In this document: piece by piece, positions 11,609 through 23,980 of the stretch
Layout: each line of letters starts with the position of its first letter
Position numbering within the stretch: the first letter of the stretch is position 1
Origin: Siniperca chuatsi
Lineage: Eukaryota > Chordata > Actinopteri > Centrarchiformes > Sinipercidae
Length of the DNA: 64,000 bases
Direction of reading: 5' to 3'
Assembly: GCF_020085105.1 (NCBI RefSeq)
Contig: NC_058065.1
Location: forward strand, 2,978,218-3,042,217
Notes under the pieces: generated by a model
Told to the model about the DNA's origin: nothing
What the model saw: the letters and a program-made list of their open reading frames with translations, nothing else
The model's database searches: none
Made by a program: the position numbers and the translations under genes

Positions 11609-13392
11609 CTGTGGACAGAGGGCAGGAGAGAGAAGAAGAAAGAGAGGTGTTTTATATATTCTGATGTAACAGAAGCGAATGATGTGGACTCAACCAGGAA
11701 CGTTTTTACTAAAAAGAGAGCATTGTGATCGAATCACTGAAATAAAACATACATCACTCATGTGACAAAAATACAAATTACAGTTACAGAAAATGTGGCG
11801 ATCACTTTCTGCAGACTGTAGGACGAACATTTATTGTTTTCACTGTCCATTAACTAACTGCAGTTAATGGTCATGAGCACATGTGTTAATATCAAGGTAT
11901 GAAAATCGTTTGAAAACTTTAAGGTAACGGTCAACCAAGGCAGCTAGTTTCAGACCTCCAACCCTTATAATGCAAGAAACAACCAAATTCACACGATCCT
12001 TTTGACAATCTGAACTTCCAGTGATGTAGTGTAGCTCATGAATGCTTTAAGGTAGACCTCTCTCTCATCCACGATGAAGGAGAGTCCTTGAATGCGCCAC
12101 CATGAAATGTTTTCATAACGTTGCACCTGTGTCATTAGGTGACAATCACTGAACTTTGACAGAAAATTGCTCAGTAAATGTTCACAATGATTGATCATTT
12201 ATCTCAACCAAGTTTTAAAATGTTGATTTTCAGAAAAAGTGACTGAAACCAAAGTTTGCCTGATGGTATAATCTGAAACATGCTTGGCAGTTTTGTCAGG
12301 TCTACGTGATTTAGATCTAATGGGCTAGACCATGAAAAACCCCCAGCATGATCCAAAGGATCAACGACGCTGCCAGCAACCAAAACCCCTGTTACCCTGT
12401 TAATGAAGAAGCTTTCAAATCTGCAGCAGTGTAAAACAGATTTTGTTTTGTGTCCACACACACACACACACAAACAGTTTGGCATCCCCCGATGGCGGAA
12501 ACAGCGGATAATAATAGCTCAGATAACAGCGGGTGTTCGAGCTGGGCAGACGAGGGCAATCAAAGCCTCTCGCTCTCTCTGTGTTTGATCAGGAGGCATT
12601 TAAGGGGAACAAGAACTGCTGTCCTTCAGGCCACTCGAGCACAAAGGAAACACTCTGACAAACATTTCTCTAATGGCTCTTTTCTCAGCAATTCAGTCTT
12701 TCATCAATCATTCTGTCATTCAGTCCCTGCTCCCTACATGAGGTCTATCTAATCTAAAATTTAAAATAAATATCTAATGGATGGCCTACAGTTGGTTCTT
12801 TATAGTCCTAATGCTTTCCTCCCATACAAAAAACCTCCGTGGCGTGCCATTGTTTAGTGTACTGTATTACCGGGCACTCTCACTATTACATTCAGATTAT
12901 AGCCCTAATTTTAGTTCAGTTTTGTTCAGAAGCTCATCAACTCGTCAACAGTTCACGCGCACAGTCGTAGAGTCTGTGGCCTCGCGCATGGACTTCACCT
13001 GAAGACAGATTTACTCCTGTGCGTCCATGAGAATGTGAGTATTCAGGTATTATTCTGTTACATGAGCCTTCCTAAGCTAAGAGTTATTGATACTCACCAG
13101 TTGTATTCTCATTTTATTATTTATTCATTCTTGCATTGTGTATTTCATGCCATACTGTTTATTACTATTGCATATGCTTAATGTCTGTACATGTTCTACG
13201 TTCATTCCCTTTAATGTAGTAACCACATTCACATAGGAGCATCCTAAACTACCAGCAGTCAGTGAGTGTCTCACCACCACTGAGGTCACACGGTTGGTAT
13301 TCAGTACGCCACAACACCTCCTTTACAGCTTTGTAGTTGTATTTTTTCTTACCTGGAACCTTGACTATCCTTATATATCTCGAGTGTTCAAG

Positions 13393-13864
13393 CTAGCTCA
13401 GCTCTCACCATATGAGCCATTCCTTTTTTTATTTCTTTCCCTCCTTACTTGCCATTTTAAGTGAGCATACCTTATCTTTTCTATCTAGCCACCTATCCAT
13501 CCATACTTGTGCGCTATCTCAGCTCTCACTGTACGAGCCATTCTTTCTGTTTTGTGTCTTTCCCTGCAGCATTTTTCTTACCTTCCACCTTAAGTGTCTT
13601 TATCTTATCTTTGTGTCCGTGTCACAATGCAATTTCTCACTGATTAAAGAACTCCATCTTATGTTATCTATCTAAATATCTGTAGTTTCTAAGCAACATC
13701 AGCTATCTATCCATTTGCACCTGCAGCCTGTTTCTCAGTGACCTTATATTCACTGATTCACGTGCTGTAATTATCCAACTATCCATTATCCATATATCAT
13801 TTTTTGTTTTTGTATAACAATGCAATGTCCCACAGCAATTACCCTCTGTCTGTAGTTCCTAAGT
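13393..13864. repeat. Degenerate tandem duplications
   Basis: Two nested pairs of diverged direct copies. The first is 13393-13480 and 13513-13612, sharing CTCAGCTCTCAC, GAGCCATTC, TTTCCCT and CTTATCTTT words. The second is 13623-13694 and 13817-13864, sharing ACAATGCAAT and CTGTAGTT-CTAAG. Pyrimidine-rich throughout; no known family. Confidence 0.5.
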
Positions 13865-14202
13865 CCTTACTTTTACTTTAGTTTCCTTTCCTGCAACCTC
13901 ATCTGTATTCCAGCAATGTCCTTCGTTAAATAAGTCTGCCTTGACTTTCTCCTTCTTTGCGTCCACCCTTGTTTGTTTTTTTCTGCGTTCTTGAACGTCT
14001 GCCCGTGTACACCTGTCAGGGACCTGCAGCGGCACGGCGGTTCCTGACGTCTCACCTTGTCTTTCACCTTGTTTCCTGCTGCCTTCATCATTCAAAAGTC
14101 TCATTTCCTCCCTGTCCTCCTTCCTAACCGTCGTCAGTCTGTTTCCTCAGTACACCCTTCATACTAAGAACAAAGGGCTTTATGCTAAACTCAACTGTAT
14201 AG

Positions 14203-14406
<204 letters not shown>

Positions 14407-15624
14407 CAAGAAACTATTTCTACTCAGAAATAAACTGATATATGGATGCGTATACCTAAGTTAAGATTTTAAGGACACTTTGATAATACTACAGTCTACA
14501 CTGTCACAAATTCATAATATTGAGAGCGATGTGGAGCTACACAGGTGGTGAGCTATTCATTGAAAAGGGGTATACGTATACTATACAGTACAAAGCCGTA
14601 CACGATATTGTATTGAGTAATTTCAAACCTTTTCAAAATTCAAAACAAATATTAGATATATTAAATATTGTGACTATAATTTTAGAGTAAATGTAAACCT
14701 TTAGAAATGCTTTGACGCTGAAATCTTGATTTGCTTTTCTCGTAAATCACAAGTTGTGAAATACAAAACATTTCCAAGATTTTCAAGATCTCGGGAAAAT
14801 ACTGAGATACTGAAACAAACACTCTGGACTGGACAGAAGCGCAAGTGCTACAGGGACGCATACATCATGTGTTTATGCAAAAAAATGTACGATGTTTATG
14901 TTGAAAAGTGAATATTAAGTTAAATAAAACTGATGAGAGAAAACAGTAGAATTGCAGAATTGGAGGAGGACGCCCAACTCTCTGTTTTTCAATCCTTTCC
15001 TCTTGCACCTCCTCCCTCTTCGCCCTCTGGCTGCTTTCGTTCTCTCCATCTCCGGGTGAGTTCGACTGTGGAAGGTTTCTGGGTCAGAGGTGTTTATGCA
15101 ACTCCTGTCTGGGGAACCTTGCTTTGATATTCATGAGCTCCCCCATCCCTCTCTCCCTCCTCTCCTCTCTCCTCTTTTGCTTCCTTCTCCCTCACATCCT
15201 ACATACTCCTTCAGTACCTCTCCTCCTTTGCGCTACCTTACCTTCTCCTTCCATCTCTTAATCATCTGCCTCTTGTTGCTCACCTGACTCAGATGCCACT
15301 CCTCCTCTTCCTCCACTTTTTCTTTCTTTTCTCGTAACTTTAGTCACTCATATTTCTCCCTCAGTCTCTAGTTAATTACCTCCCTGAGGCCTGAGTCATG
15401 AAGGGGTGGATAATAATTTGTGTGTGTCATGTATGGAGGCTGAAACTGGTCTGGCATTTTTAATAATGTACGAGGAAAACAGACAGAGTGCTAAATCCTT
15501 ATTATATCTAGCTGCTGCTGCTCTGTATTTAACCGTTAACCTCTGACCTCTCTGTGGTGTCATTTGTTTATTATCTACAGACAAAATCATCTCAAAAAGC
15601 GTTAAAACTTTTCTACAGTTCAAC

Positions 15625-15975
15625 ATTTCGGGAAATAGTCTTATTTACCGTCTTTCCAAAATGAGTTAAATGAAAAGATCGTTATCAATCTCATGTCTGT
15701 GTGTTAACTACAGAGCTGGAGTTAGCAGTTAGCTTAGCTTTGCATGAAGACCGCAAGCAGGGGGACACAGCTAGCCTGGCTCTGTCAAAAATAAGCCTAC
15801 CAACACGTACTAATTAACATGTTCTATCTTGTTTGTTTAATCAGTACACAAACAGAAATGTAAAAGGGACAATTTGCGGTTTTAGAGGGAGTTATGTTGT
15901 GTACCTATTTCTTGGCAAACAGCGGCCTGGAGCAGTAATTTCCAGGAGTCTAGTCGTCATCTGACAACCCGCGCT
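15625..15975. repeat. Percomorph dispersed repeat (TTAGCTTAGCTT family), copy 1
   Basis: Starts with GGGAAATAGTCTTATTTACCG, then TCTCATGTCTGTGTGTTAACTA, GCAGTTAGCTTAGCTTTGCATGAAGACCGCAAGCAGG and ACAGCTAGCCTGGCTCTGTC. The same words in the same order occur at 25560-25760. I recognise it as a very abundant fish repeat of uncertain class. Confidence 0.65.
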
Positions 15976-16972
15976 ACAGTCAGGTGCTCTGAGCCGATGG
16001 ATAAAGTGTTATTCCTCAAAAGGTTGTTACAGCACATTTCTTCCCCCATCAACACTTTTCTTATTTCCCTGGAACGCTGACACTCTCATCCACCCATTCA
16101 TATACAGATATTTGAGGTGTGTTAAAAACCCGTGGACATGCAGGCAAAAAACAAACAATTTCAAACTGCGTGAAAGCTGTCCTACAGTACCGCTCACATG
16201 CAAGTTGATGGCATGACTTGATTCACGCAGCAGGAAGGACTAAATGCAGAAATAACTGTCAACTGTACCTTGTTTGTTTCAATTTGGCATTGTGCTTCCA
16301 ACACAACACGTTACAGAAGTAAATCAATTACTCTCCTCGGTACATACATATATGGCGTTTTTGTCAGTCGCCATTTTTATTATGTTTCTGGTGGAGGAGG
16401 AAGAGCAGAAGAAGAAAAACAGGAAGAAGCAGCTTCCACAGAATCATTGTATTGCCTCTTCTCTCAATTTACCAACTTTTTACCTCAAATAAGCATAAAA
16501 ACATTCATATTTTTACATTTAGGTGTGTTTGAACTTCTGTCATTTATATTCAAGTTATTTTATGTCCATATTCAAAATGTGCATAAAAACATAGTTGAAT
16601 GGAAATAGACATTATGATGTAGCGGTGACAGGAGAGGGTCACCGGCCTTCTTGTCCTCTGTAAATAAAGTGACTCTCTGAGTCTTTGAGTGTGACCTTCT
16701 TCTGTCATCATTAGTTCACATAATAACACACCAACCTTTCTGAGTACATGTTAGTACTAACTACATGTTAGTTTAGCGGTGTGAAGCAACAAATCAGACT
16801 GTGCTGCATTAGGACACGAGGCATTAAAATGTGCATTGGCGTCTTTTTTTCTAGCAAAGATAATTGTTTTGAGCGACGCAGACAACAGAAGGTGAAATAA
16901 ACAAATCGAACCTTGCTGAAGACAAATGTGTTTTGTGTTTGCTGCTGTTTGGTGAGCAGTAAGTAAACTGCA

Positions 16973-16975
<3 letters not shown>

Positions 16976-17024
<49 letters not shown>
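16976..17024. repeat. (GT)n microsatellite
   Basis: About 24 GT units. First of several CA/GT tracts within 800 bases; the others are 17274-17312, 17647-17678 and, in the CA sense, 17753-17780. Confidence 0.97.
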
Positions 17025-17027
<3 letters not shown>

Positions 17028-17273
17028 AGACAGAAGCATTTGCATTTGAATAGCCAGTAGGAAGAGGTGATGAATAGTTCAATAAAGCCCAAAGAAATGT
17101 CTTTGGACCAAACTCACACACACACACACTACTCAAATACACATAGATACACACACTCACTGAACACACATGCATATTATTTTTTCTACATTTTCATCCT
17201 CATTTTCATCCAAACATGTCACATTAATAATCATCTTTTGGTGGAGGATTAGCAGGTCGCTGCCGAGTGACCC

Positions 17274-17275
17274 TG

Positions 17276-17312
<37 letters not shown>
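17274..17312. repeat. (GT)n microsatellite
   Basis: Nearly pure GT with one GC interruption near 17281. Confidence 0.95.
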
Positions 17313-17314
<2 letters not shown>

Positions 17315-17489
17315 AAGCATTAAGCCGTTTTGTACCGCAGATCAAAACGTGCAGTTTTTACGTTTGCAGACGGATCATCCTCTGGAGAAAAACAAAACGC
17401 ACAGAGAGAAAACAAACAACAGAGGACTTTCTTCTTCTGCTGTCCGAAACAACAACACTGTCCTCCTCCTCCCGCCCTGCTTCCTGTCT

Positions 17490-17642
17490 GTTGCCATGAC
17501 GACGGAGGGATGCTGACAGACAGCCGGCAGTTGGCCCTGGTCCAAAACCTGACCAATGGAAGAGCAGCTTAAACTCCCATAGCAACAGCGTGAGAGCCAA
17601 TCGGTGGCCCCGTTTGTTCCCTTTGAATGTGTTCATATACGT

Positions 17643-17681
<39 letters not shown>

Positions 17682-17686
17682 AAAAG
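17490..17686 (+). promoter_or_regulatory. Promoter-like cluster: RFX-type X-box, two CCAAT boxes, TATA box
   Basis: In order on the plus strand: GTTGCCATGACGAC at 17490-17503 (close to the RFX X-box), CCAAT at 17553-17557, CCAAT at 17597-17601, a GT tract at 17647-17678 and TATAAAAG at 17679-17686. Spacing fits a TATA promoter reading right from about 17710, but no exon is visible downstream, so it may be a non-coding transcript, a decayed promoter or chance. Confidence 0.3.
17647..17678. repeat. (GT)n microsatellite
   Basis: Pure GT directly abutting a TATAAAAG motif. Confidence 0.95.
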
Positions 17687-17752
17687 CTGGTTCTGCTTCG
17701 ATAGAAACCCTCCTCTCAATTATAAATAAAATGTTCCAGTGTTAATGTACTA

Positions 17753-17780
17753 ACACACACACACACACACTCACACACAC
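17753..17780. repeat. (CA)n microsatellite
   Basis: CA tract with one TC interruption, opposite in sense to the three upstream GT tracts. Confidence 0.92.
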
Positions 17781-19781
17781 ATCAGTATGTTTTCAAAAAC
17801 ATTTGAAGCACCAAATATGACAAATGCCTCTAAGTTACCAGAGTGATGTCTTCAAACATGGGTGTAAACAATGCAGGTTTACATTTTTAAGAAAAATTGG
17901 CTTTGCTAATGTTCTGTGAGGAAGGAAATGCATTCAACATGTTTGTTGGAAGATGCGGTTTGGTGAGTAACAATGAATGTAAAAAGAGTTCAAGTCCTGG
18001 GGACCGCTGCTGCATGTTGTTCCCCGTCTCTCTCTCTCTCGCCCCTCAGTTCATATCTACTATCGGCTAATAATTAAAAGGTAATAAAATGTCTTTATCT
18101 TGAATCAATAAAAGGTTTTCAGAATGAGTCTGGTTCACGACCTCTGAACTGTTGCCACCATCTTCAGTTCACCCTTTTCAAAACGGGTGTTGTGTTCGTT
18201 GTCGGTTGTTTTCGCGGTTGGAAAAATGGCGACAAGCACAGATGAGATCAACACAGCCGACAGGTTTCTGTAAACTCTTACAAAAGTTAACTGCAACCAC
18301 CGCCACAACGTCTGTGTCGACTGGAAATGGCGTCAGTGGGGCGGATAGGCAGGTTATGGTAAAATAACCCCAAAACGCAAAACATGAACTCGTTGTTAGA
18401 CTAAATAATTAAGTCAAACAAAAAGACAATTCAGTCTGATTTCAGTCTACTCTGGAAATCAGAGGCAGAATCCAAGATATGCTGGTCTCTCTTCCTCTGC
18501 AGTGTTTGTCTGTCAGCCTAAAATAAAATGAAATGCCAAATTTAGTCTGGATGCTGCTGATAATCTGAATTTGGTGCAAAGAATCTCTTTGTCTCCAGGT
18601 AATAAAATGTTTTTTTGTAAGTTTGTGAGCATGCAGATCAATCAGCTGTGTTAAGAGACAACTAAAACCTCTCTTCCCTCATTATCATTGTCTCAACAAA
18701 ATCCCCAAACACAGCAGTCAATCTCTGGTTTAAACAGGTTAAAGCGTCAGAAAATGCAATTTAACATGGTTCAAACTGTTTGTGGATCAGTGAATAGGAC
18801 CCAGACACACTGACACAGATGTGCAGCCGTTGCCAAGTGCTGACATCACGAGTCTGAACTCGGCGGCTGAAAAAGAGACAAAGCCGTTTCATGAATAAAG
18901 AAAACCGTGTCTGTTAATACACAGGCTGAGAACCACATGCTCCATCAGGTCTGACCTACATGTGAAAGTCCGCAGCTCAGCTCCTTTTTTTTTTAAAGAA
19001 GTATGCCTCTGGGTGATTAAAGCAAACAATGTTATTTTTAAAAGTACTACACAGTTAATCATTTTAGTCCATTTACTTCTAATTGCGTATATATTTTACA
19101 TAACTGCAAACCAGTTTCAAAAGCACAATCAGCTCAAAAACATCTTGAATATATAGAAATTTCAGTCCATGTCATTAAGAAAATCAACTTCAAAGGTTGC
19201 AGGAAGGTCTGACATCTAAGACTTAAGAGTCAGGTGCTGAGCAGTGTTGCATTCATGAGCTATGTTGTGTCACAATCAAACCCAAAAGACGTCGACAGCA
19301 TCATTGTGAAAAGGATCGTGTGATTTTGTTTGCACTGAAAGGGGTTGCTGACTCTTAGGAATCAAATGCAATGCAACGTAACACTGAGAGCACAAGACTA
19401 AAAAGGTGACACACACCCACAGCGTATATAAACACATCAAAAACACCCACTCCTGTTGTTTTCTATGTATCTTCACACCAGCAGTGTGAAGATGCTTCGT
19501 CAAGTTACATCACTGCGTAACATCTCAGTGCTGATGCATGTTGAAGCCCCTTGGAAAGTAGCACGACTCCCCGGATTGACTCGCCTGCTTCTCCTGTCTG
19601 TACGGCACGTCCATAAAGCGTCAGATGACGCTTTAAAAGTGAATGAGCCCGTGAGGCTGTAATGCTTGAAAAAGGGAGAGACAACCTTACTATTCGTCTT
19701 ATATCCTTACCATTAGTGGGGCAAAAAAGGTCAAGTTTGTCCTGAGGAAAGGCCATGTAGTTACCTAAATCAAAAGCAAAC

Positions 19782-20507
19782 TGGCCATTTTTAGACATCT
19801 CAGACTCAGCTTGTCAATCTCAGCTCTACATTGTTAGACACCCATTAGTTTAAGCTAACGTCTGTTGTTGACATGCTAACACTAGCATGTTAACAAAAAC
19901 ACAAAAGTACAATATTTCCCTTTGAAATGTAGAAGAAACAAGACTCTACAGTCATGCTAGCGGCTCTGTGAGGCTGCACTTAAACACACCAATGCTTTGA
20001 GCTAAATGCTAATGTCAGCACGCTAACATGCTCACAGTGACAATGCTAACATGCTGATGTTTATGTTTATCATGTTAGTTTAGCGTGTTATCATACTAAC
20101 ATTAGCTAATTAGCACTAAACACTAAGTACAGATGAGGCAGATGGAAATGTAATAACAGTTGTCGAGACATTTAACTAACGAACAAAAATGTTGCGGTGG
20201 CGCTAGACGAAAAGTCAGGGGATCACCAAAATCAACAGACTTCATCCTGTGGAGACCATGAAAGATTGTACAAGATTTTAAGATAATTCATTCAGTAGTT
20301 GTCGAAATATTTCAGTCTGGACCAAAGTGGTCGACCGGCTGGCCGACACGCTGCTAGCATGTCTAAAAAAGGGTTTATCCTCTGTACGGCGGCCATTTTA
20401 GGACATGTCAAACTAAGCTTGTCAGCCTCAGCGCTTTGACTGCTAACGTTTCACTACAATGCTAACATGCTAACAGGACAAAAATACAATATTTCCCTTT
20501 GAAATTT
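19782..20507. repeat. Fish ATGCTAACATGCTAA repeat with duplicated ends
   Basis: Core of GCTAACATGCTAA words, then CTAAACACTAAGTACAGATGAGGC, GGTGGCGCTAGACGAAAAGTCAGGGGATCACC, TTCATCCTGTGG and CAGTCTGGACCAAAGTGGTCGACC. This order matches an abundant percomorph repeat. The opening block 19782-19935 recurs at 20391-20507 (GGCCATTTTTAGACAT versus GGCCATTTTAGGACAT, both running into AATATTTCCCTTTGAAAT). A diverged internal copy is at 40240-40380. Confidence 0.65.
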
Positions 20508-21293
20508 GTCAGAGAAAAGCAGACAGCCCCAAGATGGAGCAGTCCAGCGAGGTACCAGAACTAAACTAAAAACTGAACTAAATGTACTTTCTGCTTCTGT
20601 GATCATGTCTTACAAGATTAAAAAAAAAGTATTTTGTTTCCAGCGCATAACAAGCAGAGAAGGGAGACATGATTCATTTTGCATTCAAGCGTCTTAACGA
20701 GCTCCGTCCCAGACAGAGAAATGTCTGCAGAGGTAAGCTGTGATGAAAGAAGCCTTTTGGTTTTAAACTGGGTCTGGTTACTTCTTTTATTCACTTGTCA
20801 GTAAAAAACACAATCAGTACTTTATTTGACTTTACTCTTTATTCTTTCTGACCCATTCTAGTTTCTGTCTCCATCGTTTTCCCAACACGCTCAGTGTTTC
20901 TGTGCAAACGTACTAATTTCAGTTTCTGCTCAGCGCACAAAGGGCTGTGTAGGTTTCATAACCCTGTGACTCATGAAATCTGTTTGTGATGCATTTATTT
21001 AAAAATATTTTCGTTCTAAATTCTCCTCTTCTCTTCTGTTTGGTGATAAAGGATTTCTATAGTGCCAGAGAAAGACCACAAATTGAGAAAACACGAACCA
21101 ACAGAGACAACACACACATGCTGCATTTTCCTGCATTAGGTTCAGATGTACTGCCAAGCAAAACCTCTAAACTCCTGTTAGTTTCTGACGCTGCTCACAA
21201 ACAAAGCTGTAATTATTAATGCACTAATATATCAAGACATTTGATTGGAGAGATTCTTTAAGTTCATGTGAATATGCATCTCAATCAGTTCTG

Positions 21294-21301
<8 letters not shown>

Positions 21302-21334
<33 letters not shown>
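21302..21334. repeat. (TG)n microsatellite
   Basis: Pure TG tract of about 16 units. Confidence 0.96.
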
Positions 21335-21335
<1 letters not shown>

Positions 21336-21514
21336 CGAGGCCTCCTGGTCGCAGTCGGCCTTTGTGACGGTCAGCTTCAGCCAATGAGAGGGCGGAAACT
21401 CATGTGACTTCATCAACCAGCCATATGCTGACGATGTTCAGCTACGTTTGCCTGCTGCGCATCAAAGCACCGGTCTGTTGGTTGCGAGCGTTTGGACAGT
21501 CCAGTTGTAGGTAG

Positions 21515-21870
21515 TGCTGAAATTATTAGCCAATTAATCAACTGACAGAAGATTTATCGATAATTTTGATAGTCAATTGTCTAAGTCATGTAGTTTGAAG
21601 AGCTGTGGGAACTTGTGAGGGTCTTTTTTTATTTTATTTTTTACTATTTTCTGACATTTCATCAACTAAACCATTAATCAACATTTCAAGAAAAGAAAAA
21701 TCAACAGATTAATCGATAGGGTTTTGGTGTTTTACTTGAGTATTTCCATTTTTGAGACTTTCTACTTTTCCTCCACTACATTTCAGAGGGAAATATTGAA
21801 CGTTTTACTCCTCTACATTTATCTAAAGACTGGAGTTTAAACTTTGCATTCAACATAAGATATAAAAATA
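21515..21870. repeat. Two adjoining fish repeats (ATTAATC family and TTTACTTGAGTATTTCC family)
   Basis: 21515-21725 has the TTAGCCAATTAATCAACTGACAG and ATAATTTTGATAGTCAATTG words of a short interspersed fish repeat whose other copies are listed below. From 21728 it changes into TTTTACTTGAGTATTTCCATTTT, CTCCACTACATTTCAGAGGGAAATATTG, TTTACTCCTCTACATTTA, a second widespread family. Confidence 0.6.
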
Positions 21871-22984
21871 TCACTAATACATCTTTCTTTCTTCTCTTTC
21901 CTTTGCTTCTGACTTTTCTTCCAGATCAACTGAATTGGCAAAACTAAGCTCTTCTGTTCTTCACCATCATATTACTTTAACTTTTAAATGTTGTGTATAT
22001 TTTTCCGCTAATGCACGCCTGTTTTCACCGGAGTAGATTTTGAGATTGTGCCTTTTCTGGCACAGTTTGGGTGTTACTTTGGACGTTGCTTTAGAACTTC
22101 CTTGAGTGTTTCCCAAAAGTGGAGAATTATTTGTGCTTATGGTTGCGGGGATCTGTTGAAGCGAATGACCATAAACCCCAGAAAGTTTTTAACTCGTAGG
22201 ATAACTCAGTTCAGGTGCGGCTCACAGTACTTAACCCTAACGTAGCTACCATTACTAGAGGACACCTTCCACTATGAATATGGAGGACTGAAAAACAGCA
22301 ATTCTGCACCTGACATAAGACCATCTGCACAATGCAACAAGTGTCTCAACACGCAACAGATTTCTCCAGCATGAAAACGACAGCAGAAAACAACATAACA
22401 GTGTGCGTCACAGTCGTGACTGATGCCAAAGCCTCGATGACGGTGAGTAACAGCAGAACGAGGAGTGATATGACACAACCAACCGGCAGCATGACTGTTC
22501 CTGGACCTGCCGCTGTGTGAGGATCCAGTTCTGCCAAAAAACAAGTCGATCCAACTTCCTGTTTGAAACAGAACACTGGATCTGATCTGGACGCATCATT
22601 CCTCAAATCCGAGCAAATATTAAAGAAAACAGCCACATGAATGTCTCTGACTGACGCCCGTTTGCTTATGTGCAGCCACGAGAGGCGTGTTCCTGCCTCA
22701 AGACTATAAAAAGACACGGAGAGGACAACAAAGGATGTCAACAAGTCAACAAACAATAACCGACAACTCAGAAGAGGAGAAGAGTTTAGTTTGGCTGTCA
22801 GGTGAAAACCCATTCATCGCGTTTCTGTGATTTTCTAACATTTACATCAGCTAAAGAAGAAAAGGAATAAGGAAAGAAAGATGGATGGAAATCAGAAAAG
22901 GGCAGCAGGAAGGAAGGAAGATAAGAGGAAAGGAAAAAACTTGAACAAAAAAGACAAAAGAAAACTCTCACCATGTTAAATGTA

Positions 22985-23115
22985 AAAATCTGCAAAGTAA
23001 CTCCACCCATCAGATAATGTAATGGTGTAAAAAGTACAATAATCCCCTTTGAACTGTAGTGGAGAAAAAGCAGAAAGTCGTCCAAAATGGAAATACTCAA
23101 GCGAAGCAAAAATGC
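22985..23115 (-). repeat. Fish repeat (TTTACTTGAGTATTTCC family), reverse copy
   Basis: Reverse complement of the second block at 21728-21870: GTAAAAAGTACAATAATCCCC, GTAGTGGAGAAAAAGCAG, AAAATGGAAATACTCAAG. Confidence 0.55.
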
Positions 23116-23449
23116 CTCAAAAACTCTGAGCAGAAGGAGCGAAAGTGTTTAGAGGAAGGAAAAACAGGAAAGGGAGAAGTAAAGTGAAAGAGAAGGGAGA
23201 GAAAGATGAGAAAAAAACCCAGCAGTGGCCTTCCCACCATGTTGTTACGTAACGGCCTCCTAATGCATTACTCACTGCACTTCAGCTCCGTTACAAATCA
23301 CTTTGCACTGGCAACGATTCCCACGATTCAAATCGAGTAAAAATACAAAACTGCCTGCGTTCAAAAGCATTTCTGCACAGGTGCAAGGTGGGAAAAATAA
23401 TCTGTTCACATTCATAAAAGACATAAGGATTGTTCCTTCTTCTGACATC

Positions 23450-23980
23450 TATGGCTGCTAGAATAATGCAACAACTATTTTCATTATCGACTCAATCGTT
23501 TAGTCTATAAAATGTTAGAAAAAAGCTGCAAATGTCAATCAGATTACTGGTTTGAGTCCTGAACCTTAGCGTCTTGTTTAGTCTAACACAGGAAAATGAT
23601 TTATTCGTTTTATGAGCGTGACAGTTTATCGATATCACTGTGTGGCATATTTATGTCAAATCCCATTAAGTAACACTAACATAAAATAAGCATATATTAA
23701 TGCAAAAGATGTTCAAATCAACCACTGTTACGCTGTTAAACTGATTGGCAACTATTTTGATAACTGATATGAAATATTCTGCAGCCCCAGCTTCTTAACT
23801 GTGAGGATTTCCTCCTTTTCTTTATCTTATGTGATAATAAACTGAATATCAGGTCTGACGACAGTCTGAAACCCAAAACCTTTGACTTCATCACCACTTT
23901 GTGATATTTTATACACTAAACAATCAAGAAACTCGGCAGAATAATCAATAATGGAAACTATTGCTAGTTGCAGGCCTAAA
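23450..23980. repeat. Fish ATTAATC-family repeat
   Basis: Has CAACTATTTTCATTATCGACTCAATCG, TTTAGTCTATAAAATGTTAGAAAA and, at its right end, AACTGAATATCAGG, ACACTAAACAATCAAG, ATAATCAATAATGG and TTGCAGGCC, the usual word order of the family. Confidence 0.6.

Noticed and set aside
16976-17780. CRISPR-like spacing of the GT tracts
   Set aside because: They are plain microsatellites in a vertebrate genome, with no constant repeat or spacer length.
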